Shown: positions 34,194 through 43,995 of the stretch, in pieces | Numbering within the stretch: position 1 is the stretch's first letter | How the letters are laid out: every line of letters begins with the position of its first letter | NCBI RefSeq assembly: GCF_905171775.1 | Contig: NC_053492.1 | Coordinates: forward strand, 301,733,865-301,797,864 | From: Rana temporaria | Taxonomy: Eukaryota > Chordata > Amphibia > Anura > Ranidae | Direction: 5' to 3' | DNA: 64,000 bases | Position numbers and translations under genes: made by a program | Notes under the pieces: generated by a model | What the model saw: the letters and a program-made list of their open reading frames with translations, nothing else | Databases searched by the model: none | Told to the model about the DNA's origin: nothing

Positions 34194-35395
34194 CTACAAG
34201 GACTTACTGGAGAACCGTGGCAAACCGGCCAGCAACCGTAAGAAGATGGACGTGATCACATAACTTGTCCAAATGGATGGAGCTGAAAGACCCAACTTAA
34301 CGGAAAGGCCCAGTGTAACAGACAGGACACCAGAGGAGGAAAGTTTTGATTGGGCTGTTAAACTAAGACTGGCACACTATGGTCCTAACCCTCCACCGGA
34401 GATCATAGACCGAGATATAGGTGCTGTGGACGCAAATTGGCTACGGCAAAGAGGTTCTGCAGCAGCAGAAGTCACAGCAGCACCAACTGAAAGTAGAAAG
34501 ATACATTTTGTTACTTTTAAGAATTTCATTGAAACTGAAGGGGATATTAATGGGTACCTTGCTGATTTTGAACAACTATGTGCCCTACACCGGGTGCCCA
34601 CAGAGGAATGGGTTACCAATTTGTCTGGGAAATTGTCTGGCCGGGCCAGTGAAGCGTTCAGGGCCATCCCAGACAAGGATATTATGAACTATGGACTGGT
34701 AAAAGAAGCACTTTTGGCCAGGTATGCCGTCACACCAGAGGCATACCAGAGGCGGTTCCGAGAGATAAGCAAGCAGACTGGAGACTCATATACCGAGTGG
34801 GCATGCCGCCTACACTGCACTGCATCCCAATGGGTCGATTGATGCCAAGCAGAATCCAGGGAAGAGGTGTTGCAGGTGTTCCTGCTGGAGCACTTCTTTG
34901 ACAAACTGTCCCGGGAAGTCAGAGAGTGGGTCCGGGACAGAAACCCTTTCTCCTTGTCTGAAGCAGCTCGCCTGGCGGACGAATATACAGATGCCCGCAA
35001 ACTGGATAACTCTGTGGTCAAGACAACAGCTCGGGTGGATTATTGATCGGCGGCACCCCCTCCGGCTATTGCCTACAAACCCCAGTCGGACCGTCCTACA
35101 GCACCACCTCCAGCGGCCACTTATCCTCAGCAGCCCAGGTTCAACTCCCAGGACTACTCACAGCCCATCAGGTTTTTCGGGTGTAAACAGCTAGGACACA
35201 AAAAGCTAGACTGTCCATTGAATCCACCCAGGCAGTCACAGTCATGGAGACAGCCAGAAAGGGGGAACCCCCACACATCCATGCCTGCGGCCCACTGCGT
35301 TGAGGAGGAAGAACATTGGGGCATCCTGCACGTGGCAGATCCGATACAAGCAGTTAATCAGGACAACAGGCAGCAACACAGGCAGACTGTCTAGG
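34194..35395 (+). pseudogene. gag: Element B Gag, SCAN-like, with degenerate zinc knuckle
   Basis: One frame, broken only by stops. A possible SAP-like helix pair (YKDLLENRGKPASNRKKMDV) precedes the ATG at 34273 but is separated from it by a TAA. From 34273: MDGAERPNLTERPSVTDRTP, the matrix/capsid region NGYLADFEQLCALHRVP and VTNLSGKLSGRASEAFRA, then RYAVTPEAYQRRFREIS. A TGA at 34840 interrupts before the SCAN-like segment EVLQVFLLEHFFDKLSREVR and FSLSEAARLADEY (about 34867-34989). Another TGA lies at 35044. The knuckle reads FGCKQLGHKKLDC, where the first Cys is Phe. The frame ends at TAG 35392-35394. It would build the particle; dead in this copy. Confidence 0.85.
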
Positions 35396-35760
35396 TCAAT
35401 GGAAAGGTAGCCAATGGGCTACGTGATGCTGGGGCCACCATGATCCTGCTACAGAAGAAACTCATCCCAGAGAGCCAGCACACCGGAGACACACCGGAGA
35501 CACTGTAGCCGTAAGAGTGGCGGGAGGCACCATCTTCCGGCTACCCGTTGCCTGGGTTCACCTGGATTGGGGGGTTGGTTCGGGACATGTGAATGTAGGG
35601 GTGATGAATGATTTGCCAGCGGATGTACTACTGGGGAATGATTTGGCCCCCCTTGTTTCTGCTTACGCCCGATGTGCCCCGCTGAAGCCCACACAGTGAC
35701 TACCTGTGCCCAGACCCGTGCTTCTGGAACCAACCCGCTTGCTGCTGAGACCCCTGGGTA
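35396..35760 (+). pseudogene. Element B protease remnant
   Basis: In the Gag frame after the TAG: VNGKVANGLRDAGATMILLQ, where a retropepsin would have D-S/T-G and this copy shows D-A-G. After a frame change come GGTIFRLPVAWVHLDWGVG and NDLPADVLLGNDL, the latter matching the protease C-terminal strand (usually LLG.D). The following PTRLLLRPLGK-type text leads into the TLE-like segment. No polymerase motif follows. Confidence 0.65.
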
Positions 35761-35790
35761 AGACTATGTCCCCCGACAGGTACCGTAGAT

Positions 35791-36051
35791 CAGGCACAAT
35801 ATCACAGTCTAAAATGGGAATGTGACAAGTTGGCCAGTGAGAAATCGGAGATGCAATGACACTACGTCATGTATTATGAGATGTCCCGTGGCTTGAACAT
35901 TGAAATGCACAAACAGGCTGAAATTGTCAAAAGGTTAAATAGAATTTGCACCAAGGTTGTGCCTTACCTCTCCCAAGAGCATCAGCAACAGGTTTTGGGA
36001 GCCATTGAGAGAGCAAAGCAAGTGACTGTTCCAGAACTGAATTCCATTATT
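35791..36051 (+). pseudogene. TLE5-like: TLE5/AES-like (Groucho) Q-domain fragment captured in element B
   Basis: One frame of 87 codons matches the N-terminal glutamine-rich (Q) tetramerisation domain of the TLE/Groucho corepressors: QYHSLKWECDKLASEKSEMQ, then a TGA where the family has Arg (35857-35859), HYVMYYEMSRGLNIEMHKQA, EIVKRLN, LSQEHQQQVLGAIERAKQVT and PELNSII. The run SEHQQQV-type residues and the ECDKLASEKSEMQ/LGAIERAKQ spellings fit TLE5 (AES) best; TLE1-4 are alternatives. In host genes this domain spans several exons. Here it has no intron, so it comes from mRNA. There is no poly-A tail and no flanking duplication of its own. It lies 44 bp before the truncated 3' LTR. Native function: oligomerisation of nuclear corepressors in Wnt and Notch signalling; this copy is broken. 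Confidence 0.88.
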
Positions 36052-36094
36052 CACCTTCACCATCAGCTACCGACCTGGTAAGCAAGATGGCAAT

Positions 36095-36586
36095 GCTACT
36101 CCTGAAAGACATTCCATTGTCCATTGTGAGATGCTAACTAAGTCGTAAAGGTCAGATGTCTAGCTTATAGGTGTTAATTCAGCCTGGCTCCTAAAGACCT
36201 TTCATTATGTATGCTAATAATACTGTTTTGTGTGTGGAATGTGACTTGTCAAGCTGTAGTAAATACCTCCTCTAATGCGGAGACAGGCTGTCTGGATAAT
36301 GTTTAGTAATTAGCCCATATGAAGGTGTATTTAAGCCCCATTGTGTGATGCTGGGGGTGGAGAGTTCTTTGTTCCTTTGATTACTGTAACATGCTGTACT
36401 GTATATAAGAGAGCTAACCATTAAAGCATGGATTCATTCATTTGACTCAGAAAGAACAGACCTTGTCTCGTCTTAATTCTGGGGGAATTCTTATGGAATG
36501 CATCGGGTCTGTTGGATGGTTGGAGTGTCAGATAAGCTGTCGTGGTTGATGGAATGGGAATATCGTAAACAGTGGTGACCGTTACA
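36095..36586 (+). repeat. 3' LTR of element B, lacking its first 191 bp
   Basis: Matches 33659-34149 of the 5' LTR from GCTACTCCTGAAA to CCGTTACA. The first 191 bp of U3 are missing, replaced by the text running in from the TLE-like segment. As the 5' LTR has a complete U3, the loss happened during or after the integration that made this copy. Confidence 0.9.
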
Positions 36587-36591
36587 GGTGT

Positions 36592-39500
36592 ATAAAGTTG
36601 AAATCATCCCTTTTTCCTTTCTCTTTCTCACCATTTGTTCTAAGCCTGTTTCTATTAGCTGCGGGATGCCATCAGGAAATTGGGCTACCAGAGCATGAAC
36701 CAACTGCATATGTCTAAAAAAATAATTCTCCGGCACATTCAATTTTTCTCTCATATCTGCAAATGAGGATATTTTTCCCTCGTGTATTACTTGTGATATT
36801 TTTTTACTTCAAATTTTGTCCAAGCTCTAGGATCCTGAATGGAGGTTAAATGTACCAATTCGGGATTTCTCCATAATGGAGTATTTGGGGATATATCTGT
36901 TTTTAGATTGCTTTCTCTTGCTATACCAACTTTCCATGGCCTTATTGTTGTTATCATTGACAGGGTTAAGTCTCGCCTACTTTTAAGCCCACAAAATGGT
37001 AGTGCCTGCAGTGCCTCCAAAGACTGTACCACTGCCGCCTCCACCATTGTAGCAGGATCATATCTATCGGGATTCAACCATCTCCCTATTGTCACCAGCT
37101 GAGTTGCAAGATAATATTTATATAGATCTGGGAATGCTAACCCCCCTGTTCCACTGGGCGCATAAGTGTTTTTAATTTTATTCTAGCTATTTTATTTTGC
37201 CATATAAATGAGGATAAAATACAATGCAGCTGTGTAAAAAAAAGTTTTGGTAACCATTGTGGTGAGTTTCTAAACAAATATAACAGCCTGGGAAGAATCT
37301 TAATTTTTATTAAATTTACACTCCCCAATAGAGACAGAGGAAGCATCTCCCACACCTTTAGTTTTTCTTTATATTCCTGCAGCACTGGATCTAAATTCAA
37401 CTTTTTAAATTCCTCAGCCTGGCGTGATATTATTATGCCCAGATATTTAAATTATGTTACCCATCTCAATGGGAGATTTGGGGTCGCTGTATCCTGTGCT
37501 CCTTGATCAATGGCAAATAACAGTGATTTATCCCAGTTCACTTTAAGTCCTGTAAAACCTGAGAAGATATTCAGTAGCTCTAAAGCTCCCCTTAAATGAT
37601 GGACCTGCATCCTTTAAAAATAGCAGCATATCATCGGCATACAGGTATACCCTCTCCTCCAGCCCCCTTACTCGGAGTCCCTGGATCTCTTGCGAGGTCC
37701 TCAGAGTCTCTGCCACTGGCTCTATTGCTACCGCAAAAAGTGCTGGAGAGAGAGGGCAGCCCTGTCTTGTGCCCCTATGCAACTGAAAAAAGGATGACAG
37801 TTTTCCCCCTAATTTAACCGCTGACATAGGTTCTCTATATATTGTTTGTACCCATTTAATAAATGTTACTGGGAACCCCATTCTTCTAAGTACTTCCCAT
37901 AGAAAAGGCCATTTGATCAAATCGAAGGCCTTCTCTATATCTAGGGAGGCCACCTTTCTTGTTCCTTCACAGTTATGATGGGCATGTATATTTGTAAATA
38001 GTCTTCATAGATATACATCTGTCGTTCTCTATGGCATGAATCCTGTCTGATCTGAATCTATAATAGTCTTTAAAAGTGGCTGTAATCTTAATGTTAATAT
38101 TTTACTTAGTATTTTTAAATCTATATTTAGTAGTGCTATTGGCCTATATGACGATCATATTTTTGGATCCTTTCCTTCTTTGTATATTAATGTTATATGT
38201 GCCTGTCTCATTGAATCGGGTAATATCCCTTTCACTAGCCCACTTGTATATACCTCTGCCAATTTTGGAGCTAAAGAGCTTCATATTTTTTATAGAATTC
38301 AACAGGAATTCCATCTGGGCCTGGTGCTTTTTCCCCTGGAAATGTTTTTATAACCTTAATTATTTCTTCACTCGTGATTGGATCCAACAATGCCTCCCTC
38401 TCCCTATCCGACAACCACCCGAGGGCCACCCGGTCCAACAGTTCCGACATGGCCCCCGGGTGGAAGCCGGAGGGGAGAGAAGAAGCATATAACCTACTAT
38501 AGTACTCACTAAAGGCCTTCAAGATCTCATCAGGTTCCTTTATTCTCGTTCCATCTGGCGTTTTTATTTCTGCTATAGTTGTGGCTTGATACTCTTGCTC
38601 TGCCAATCTCGCCAAGAACCTCCCACTTTTGTCCCCTTGCTCAAAAATATTTTGTCTCCTTCTTTGTAATTCTAACCTTGTTATTTCCTCCATATGTAAT
38701 TGTAATTCCCTTTGTGCAGCCATCATTATATCGAAGTTGGGATTGCTTGGGTCTTGGCTGTATTTTCCCTTACTACACTCTACCTGTTTTTGTAACTCCT
38801 GTACCCTAACCTTCTGTTTTTTATTTACCGCTGCAATATTTGAAATATATTGTCCTCGTAGGTATGCCTTGAATGCATCCCAAACCATATCCACTGAGGA
38901 TGATCCCTCATTATTTTCCCAATATTCATTTATTACAGTTACCATCTTTTCAGCTATCTCTGGATATAACACCCATTGTGGAGATAACCTCCACAGTGCT
39001 GGATTTCTGGGGGTGGGGATACGTATTGACACCAACATGGGGGCATGATCCGAAAGGCCACTCTGTAAATATACAGCGTCTACAATGTCTGTTAACATTG
39101 TAAAATCTGCAAAGGCTAGATCTATCCTAGACGCTGTTTTATAAGATGTAGAATAACAAGAGCACATTCTTTTTTCTGGATTTCTCCATCTCCATATTTC
39201 TGTCACCTCTGTCACTTGTGCCCAATTATATAGATCAGCTGACTGACGTTTAGGAGGTCCTGGTCTGCCCAGCTCGGTGGAGAGTACCGAATTAAAATCT
39301 CCAATAAGCATCAGTTTTGCTGGAAGAAATTGAATATTTTTTTCCATTATCTCATTCTGGATTCCAACAGAAAATAGAGGCGGAATTTATATTGCCACTA
39401 CAATAAATTTTTGTTGTCCAATCATGTACCGCAGGATCACATATTTCCCTTGTGAATCTATATAGGCTTCCTCTACCTTCCCAGGGAAAGTTTTACTAAC

Positions 39501-39631
39501 TAGAACTGATACCCCTCTGGCATAGGATGAATAAGTGGCATGATACTCTTTTTGTACTAAGGATTCTTTTAATGTTGTTAATTTTTTTCCTATATAGTGT
39601 GTCTCCTAAAGTATGATCAATTGGGGACTCT
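36592..39631 (-). pseudogene. L1 ORF2: endonuclease C-part, reverse transcriptase
   Basis: Read on the minus strand from 39631: SPQLIIL, a stop in place of Q, ETHYIGKKLTTLKES, then ARGVSVLVSKTFPG. The frame from about 39347 to 38271 holds LMLIGDFNSVLS (GDFN), SRIDLAFADF and SGLSDHAPMLVSI (the catalytic SDH of APE-type endonucleases), followed by FPGEKAPGPDGIPVEFYKK, the start of the polymerase. The frame at 37953-37543 has SLDIEKAFDLIKWPFLWEVL, RGTRQGCPLSPALFAVAIEP and VYLYADDMLLFL with the FADD/YADD catalytic pair. Downstream thumb-like text SLLGSVNLIKIKILPRLLYL and WKVGIARESNLK continues to STLYTC at 36592. Several frameshifts. The protein would nick target DNA and prime cDNA synthesis. Confidence 0.93.
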
Positions 39632-39648
39632 GGGCCAAATTCTCAAAA

Positions 39649-40368
39649 ACCTGTGTAAATTTCGGATTATCTAACTTATGTCATTTAAGTTACGGCGCCC
39701 TAAGTTGGTGTCGTAAGTACCGTATTCTCAGCGCATTTGCGCACAAAATTGCGCCATCCTTAACCTAAGTTTCAATGCGTAAGGCGTGGTTATGGCAAGT
39801 GGGAATGAAGTGGGCGTGCCTCATTGTAATGAGCCGTGACCCCATGCAAATGAAGTGCCGGCCGTACTGCGCATGCGCGCACGAATCTGGACCTCACTGC
39901 GCATGTGCAGAACTTTGGTCATCGCAATCAGTGAGATAGGTAAAAGGCCAAGCGTACTTAGTTTGAAGATCGCCCTGTGTCTAAATAGCCCCAGTCAAAC
40001 AGACTTCTATTGCAAAAGTATTTCCCTGTGTTCCCTTCCTAAAGCAAGTTGCTTCTGCTTTGAACGTTTGTCAGTGTTTGTTGGTAAGATTTGTTTGTGA
40101 GAAAAGTGTTTGTGGAGTTGGAGGGTATAGTTGGTGTTTGTTTTTGCTAATTTGTTCTTTGTTTTGATTGTTTGCCTGTTTGTTTTTGAGAAGTGTTTCT
40201 TTTTTGGTGTGTGATTGTTTTTTGTTTTCCTTTTTTGCCTGTTTGTTTTTGAATTTATAGTAGCTGTCTGTATATTTTTTATTTTTGCTTGTTTTTATTT
40301 TCTTTGTTGTGTGTGTGTATTGTTGTTTGTTTTTTGGGTGAGTTCCCTGTTGCTGGGTGTTGTCTGTC
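39649..40368. promoter_or_regulatory. Harbinger 5' region upstream of the Myb-like gene
   Basis: Sub-terminal CpG-rich part (39660-39930, with GCGCATGCGCGCACG) followed by a T/G-rich stretch of about 300 bp (40060-40350) built from TGTTTGTTTTTG motifs. It presumably contains the promoter of the plus-strand gene. I see no convincing TATA box. Frames on either strand here are low-complexity. Confidence 0.4.
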
Positions 40369-41927
40369 ATGGCTCCCAAGCGCAGGAAGCTTAATTTTAC
40401 CCTGGCAGAGAAGCATATACTTGCTCAGGGCGTCATTAAATATGGGCGATTTCTCCATGGCCCTGAGAGCCACAACACCACCCCGGCCAGGAGGAAGGAG
40501 ATCCTTAAAACTATTACCGATCGGATCAATGCGGCGGGGGGGGGGGAGACCAGGACCATCGCTGGAGTTCAAAAAAAAAAAAATGACTTGAGGAGCGTGT
40601 CCCGGAACAAGCTGGCAACGCTGCATGCCCATACCAGGGGCACTGGAGGAGGGGGACCCTGCCCAGTCAGGATGAGTGAGGAGGAATGGGCAGTGGCCCA
40701 GTGTTTCCACCCACAGCAGGTGGTGGGCCTGCCTGGCTTTGACAATGATCCTCTTATGAGGACAGGTAATTTTTTGGAATTTCTATCTGGTGATTAGCAT
40801 GTGTGGGTGGGAGTAGGGAAGATGTGCCAAGTGTGTGGATCCAACAACCTGTGATTGTTTTGTTTCCTCCCCAGATGGCCAGGAGGTTGCAGCCCCATCA
40901 GCCCAGGAGGTGGCAGCCCCATCAGGGCAGGAGGTTGCTGGCCCATCAGGGCAGGAGGTGGCAGCCCCATCAGGTCAGGAGGTGGCAGCCCCATCAGGGC
41001 AGGAGGTGGCAGCCCCATCAGGGAAGGAGGTGGCAGCCCCATCAGGTCAGGAGGTTGCTGGCCCATCAGGGCAGGCTGCTGCACCACCCCCAAGACAGGC
41101 TGATGCAGAGTCCCAAGAAGGGCAGGATTCGCCATGGGAGGGGAGTGCCCACAACTCCCCTAATTTGGATGTTGAGTGGGAGGAGGATGAGGGGGAGGAA
41201 GATGACAATATTGTGATTGGGCAGCAAATCATGATGGGCCAAGATATGACCTTTGAGTCATCCCCTGAGGGAACCCCACAGGCGCCCAGCAGTCAGGCCA
41301 CCATCATGGGTCGCCCCTTCCAACCCTCCTCCAACATGCAGCAGCACCCATGGCTCACTCCAACTCCTCCTCCAAGGCCACAAGCCTCAGGGGCAAGTAG
41401 GAGGCCGACCCCGGAAAACAGGGGGGGGTTGGTGCGTCTGCCGGTCAGTCTGTTGAGGGACAATGTCCGGCAGACCCGCAGTCTGTCTGCAATCCAAAAA
41501 ACGATGACCAAGGTGGAGCGCAGCCTGGGTGCAATGAGGGAGTCACTGGGTGAGGTGGCCACCAACTCAGTGGGGGTCATCACGTGTTTGTGGGACCTGA
41601 AAAACGCAACAACAGGCGTGGCCCAGGAGGTGACTGCCCTCACCCAGGCTGTGCAGGCCAATACGGCTGACATTACTTCCTGTCTGACAAGGATAGCCGT
41701 TGCCTTGGAGGGAAGGCCAGCAGGAGGACAGACACCAGGGGAGGCTCCTTCTTCCCCTGCACAGACCCCCCCTGAAAATACTCCCTCCCCTGCACAGACC
41801 CCCCCCCCTTGAAAATACTCCCTCCCCTGCACAGACCTCCCCCCGTGAAGATCCCCCAGTCGGCCGTGGCCGTCCCCGTGCCCGTGGCCGTGGGCAGCCC
41901 AGAAGGAGCACTCGGCAACATCCTTAA
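40369..41927 (+). CDS. Harbinger Myb/SANT-like DNA-binding protein, two exons
   Basis: Exon 1 (40369-40765) starts at an ATG in good context and encodes MAPKRRKLNFTLAEKHILAQ, GVIKYGRFLHG, EILKTITDRINAAGG and GVQKKKNDLRSVSRNK, a Myb/SANT-like (MSANTD/NAIF1-type) trihelix domain of about 85 residues. A 109-bp GT-AG intron (40766-40874) is predicted. The join keeps the frame and gives RTDGQEVAAPS. Exon 2 opens with about eight repeats of (S/A)GQEVAAPSG, then an acidic stretch (EWEEDEGEEDDN) and a helical C-terminal part (SAIQKTMTKVERSLGAMRES). A TGA at 41810 follows a C10 run. One base fewer restores the basic tail GRGRPRARGRGQPRRSTRQH ending at 41927, so a homopolymer frameshift is likely. Known role of such proteins: bind TIRs and carry the transposase into the nucleus. 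Confidence 0.85.
40875..41088 (+). repeat. Coding 24-bp tandem repeat in exon 2
   Basis: Eight or so units of CAGGAGGTGGCAGCCCCATC with A/T and GG variants, each encoding QEVAAPSG or QEVAGPSG. All frames are open across it, so frames on the other strand here are shadows. Confidence 0.95.
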
Positions 41928-42460
41928 TTTGCAGGGGTACTTTTGAATTTTTTTTTTTTTTTTTGCTACTGTACTTATGATTTGGTTTATATGTGTGAAT
42001 GATGTGTGAACGTGGGGGGGTGGCATTCTTGAAAACATAAGGGTGTCACCCTCAGTTTTGGTGGAGTATGGATCCCCAGGACCAGGGAGAAGTCATCCTA
42101 GGTTCCTGAATGGTGTATGAATGCACAGTGACATAATTGGAGCCGTGGCGGGGCGTTACTGCTCCCAAGTACCAAAGGGGGGGGGTACTTGGATCTAATC
42201 CAATTCGATGTGCATGTGATGTGTCTGTGCTAGGGACCACAGTGACGTGCATTCATGCATTCTCATTGTGAGATAATTAATGTGCGTTTTGTAACAAAAA
42301 AAAACATTCTCATTGGCATATAAGTAATGTGCATTTTATGTGCAAAGAAAATATTTAAAGGTCACATAATCTCTGTGATTTATTCTGGGCAAAGCAAAAA
42401 AATAAAGATAATTAGGGTCCATTTACTGGGCAAAGATGCCTTCAGCTAGTTGTCTCCTTA
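41928..42460. other. Harbinger inter-gene region
   Basis: Non-coding space between the convergent genes, with a T18 run near 41947-41964 and AATAAAGATAA near 42401-42411 on plus, a candidate polyadenylation signal for the Myb-like gene. Confidence 0.55.
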
Positions 42461-43603
42461 TTACCTGGCCCTCAGCAGTCCGGGTAGAGGGGTTTGGGGG
42501 GGGGGATTGCCTGGGTGGGGGGTTAGGTCAGGACATATATCAACATGCAGGCCCCTTCTCAAAGCAAAATTATGGAGGATGCAACATGCCCCAATAATTT
42601 GGCAGACAAAGTCTGGGGAATACAAGAGTGTACCCCCAGTCTTGTCAAGGCATCTAAATCTGGACTTGAGAAGGCCAAATGTCCGCTCTACTATTGCCCG
42701 GGTCTGGATGTGCACCTCGTTGAATTTCCGTTCTCCGGGTGTTTGGGGGTTCCTAAAGGGGGTCATCAGGTGGGGTCCCAACGCATATCCTGAGTCACCT
42801 GTAAGGGAAAAGACAGGAGGATATTAGTCATGCATGTGCCCCTTGTGATGTCTGCATCATGGGGGGGGGCATACCTGACACCAATGTCACTCACCAATCA
42901 GCCAGCTGTCTCCATACACATTCTGCTCCAAGTCTTGGTAGATCTTGGTCTGCCGTAGGATGTAACTGTCGTGGCACGACCCTGGAAACTTGGCACAAAC
43001 GTGCCAGATGAGGCCATGGGCATCTACGATCACCTGGACATTGATCGAATGCCAGCCTTTCCTGTTTCTGAACAGGTGTTCTGTTTCATGGGGGGCCTAT
43101 AGTGCCACATGGGTGCAGTCTATCGCCCCGATGGTCCTTGGGAAGCCAGCAATGTTATAGAAGTCTGTCATGGCTTGCACACGCTGCACCTCCTGGGTGG
43201 GCATCACAAACTGGTTGGTCATGCGCCGCAGTATGGCAGGGACCACCTGATGGACACATTTGCTCATTGTTGACTGCACCATCCCAGCCACACCTCCAGA
43301 TGCACGCTGGAATGAGCCACTGGCTAAAAAATTGAGGGTTGCCATCACTTTTTGTAGAGGTGTCAGGGCATGGGAGCGTCTGGTTGGGGTGATAAGATCC
43401 TCCTGAAGAAGTTGGGTGATCTCCAGGATGGCCTCCCTATCAAACCGGTAGTTGCCAATCACCTCATAATCTGGCATTTGCCAAAGATCACGCCGTGGAC
43501 GATAAACTCGCGCCTGTGCCCTCATCCTCCTCCTCTGTGCCCTCCTCCTCCTTTGTGCCTGTAAGGCAGCAAGTGCCGACAGAATCATAGCTGGTCCTGG
43601 CAT
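42461..43603 (-). pseudogene. HARBI1-like: HARBI1-type transposase, two exons, one nonsense codon
   Basis: Starts at the ATG at 43601-43603 (MPGPAMILSALAALQAQRRR, a basic N-terminus). The helix-turn-helix-like region includes YRFDREAILEITQLLQEDLI. LNFLASGSFQRASGGVAGM leads to GAIDCTHVAL with the first Asp, then a TAG at 43097-43099. The frame continues APHETEHLFRNRKGWHSINV, QVIVDAHGLIW (second Asp) and KFPGSCHDSYILRQ. A 96-bp intron on the minus strand (42894-42799, GTGAGT...TTACAG) joins SWLIG to DSGYALGPHLMTPF with the frame kept. Exon 2 has QTRAIVERTFGLLKSRFRCL with the catalytic Glu and ends at 42461. All three DDE residues are present. Length of about 350 residues is normal. Only the TAG visibly disables it. 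Confidence 0.93.
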
Positions 43604-43978
43604 TTTTACACAAAGATCCTTCTCAACTATAGCTCTAAGCTCTAGTCACTACCTACAGCAAACCCTTCCACAGCATGTGTAAAATTAGGGCTGGTTTTAT
43701 AATGTGGAAATTTAGTCAGAAAAACTAACAGGTGCGCACAGGGCGGAAAATACGGCACACACACTTAATTCTGAGAATCGCCCTAACTCCCTCATTTGCA
43801 TCTTTGCCTATCAAAAACAGCGGCGAGCCTAGCGTAATTTGCGCCCGGGGATGCGCAGGTGTAACTAATTTAAGTACGGCTGAAAATACGGAAATGTTTG
43901 CTTAACTCGTTTTGAAGATCGTGCGCAAATATACGCGCCGTGTAAATTTAGAAAACTTGAGTTAAGTCTGCGTATCTC
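43604..43978. promoter_or_regulatory. Harbinger 3' sub-terminal region, transposase promoter side
   Basis: About 375 bp between the transposase start and the right TIR. CpG-rich, with inverted copies of motifs from the left end (AAGTACGG, TAAGTTACGG-like, AACTCAAG). Probably holds the transposase promoter and binding sites; no specific box identified. Confidence 0.4.
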
Positions 43979-43995
43979 TTTTGAGAATTTGGCCC

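Larger units (their letters stand above)
33468..36586 (+). mobile_element. LTR retrotransposon B with captured TLE5-like host fragment
   Basis: A 682-bp 5' LTR (33468-34149, TGTAACGG...CCGTTACA) and a truncated 3' LTR (36095-36586) flank a 1.9-kb interior. The target duplication is GATGT/GGTGT (33463-33467 and 36587-36591), one mismatch, in the L1 ORF2. The interior encodes Gag and a protease remnant in one frame and then, where polymerase and integrase should follow, a 261-bp segment of the Groucho/TLE corepressor family. LTR and Gag start are related to element A at 7462. The SCAN-like Gag points to the Gmr1-like gypsy lineage, from which the SCAN domain is thought to derive. Confidence 0.9.
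39632..43995. mobile_element. PIF/Harbinger transposon with two genes, inserted in L1 ORF2
   Basis: TIRs GGGCCAAATTCTCAAAA (39632-39648) and TTTTGAGAATTTGGCCC (43979-43995) are perfect over 17 bp. The 3-bp flanks are TCT on the left and TTT on the right, a target duplication with one mismatch. It encodes the two proteins known to be needed by vertebrate Harbinger elements, converging on each other: a Myb/SANT-like DNA-binding protein on plus (40369-41927) and a HARBI1-type nuclease on minus (42461-43603). L1 sequence on the two sides joins as FQYIKKN / SPQLIIL, fixing the insertion point in the endonuclease domain. Confidence 0.95.

Noticed and set aside
35791..36051. TLE-like segment as an independent L1-made processed pseudogene
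   Set aside because: No poly-A tail and no flanking duplication of its own; it abuts retroelement sequence on both sides inside element B. Not fully excluded.
41293..42038. Minus-strand frames up to 179 residues opposite the Myb-like gene
   Set aside because: Shadow frames of exon 2 and its Pro-rich tail (PPENTPSPAQT complement).
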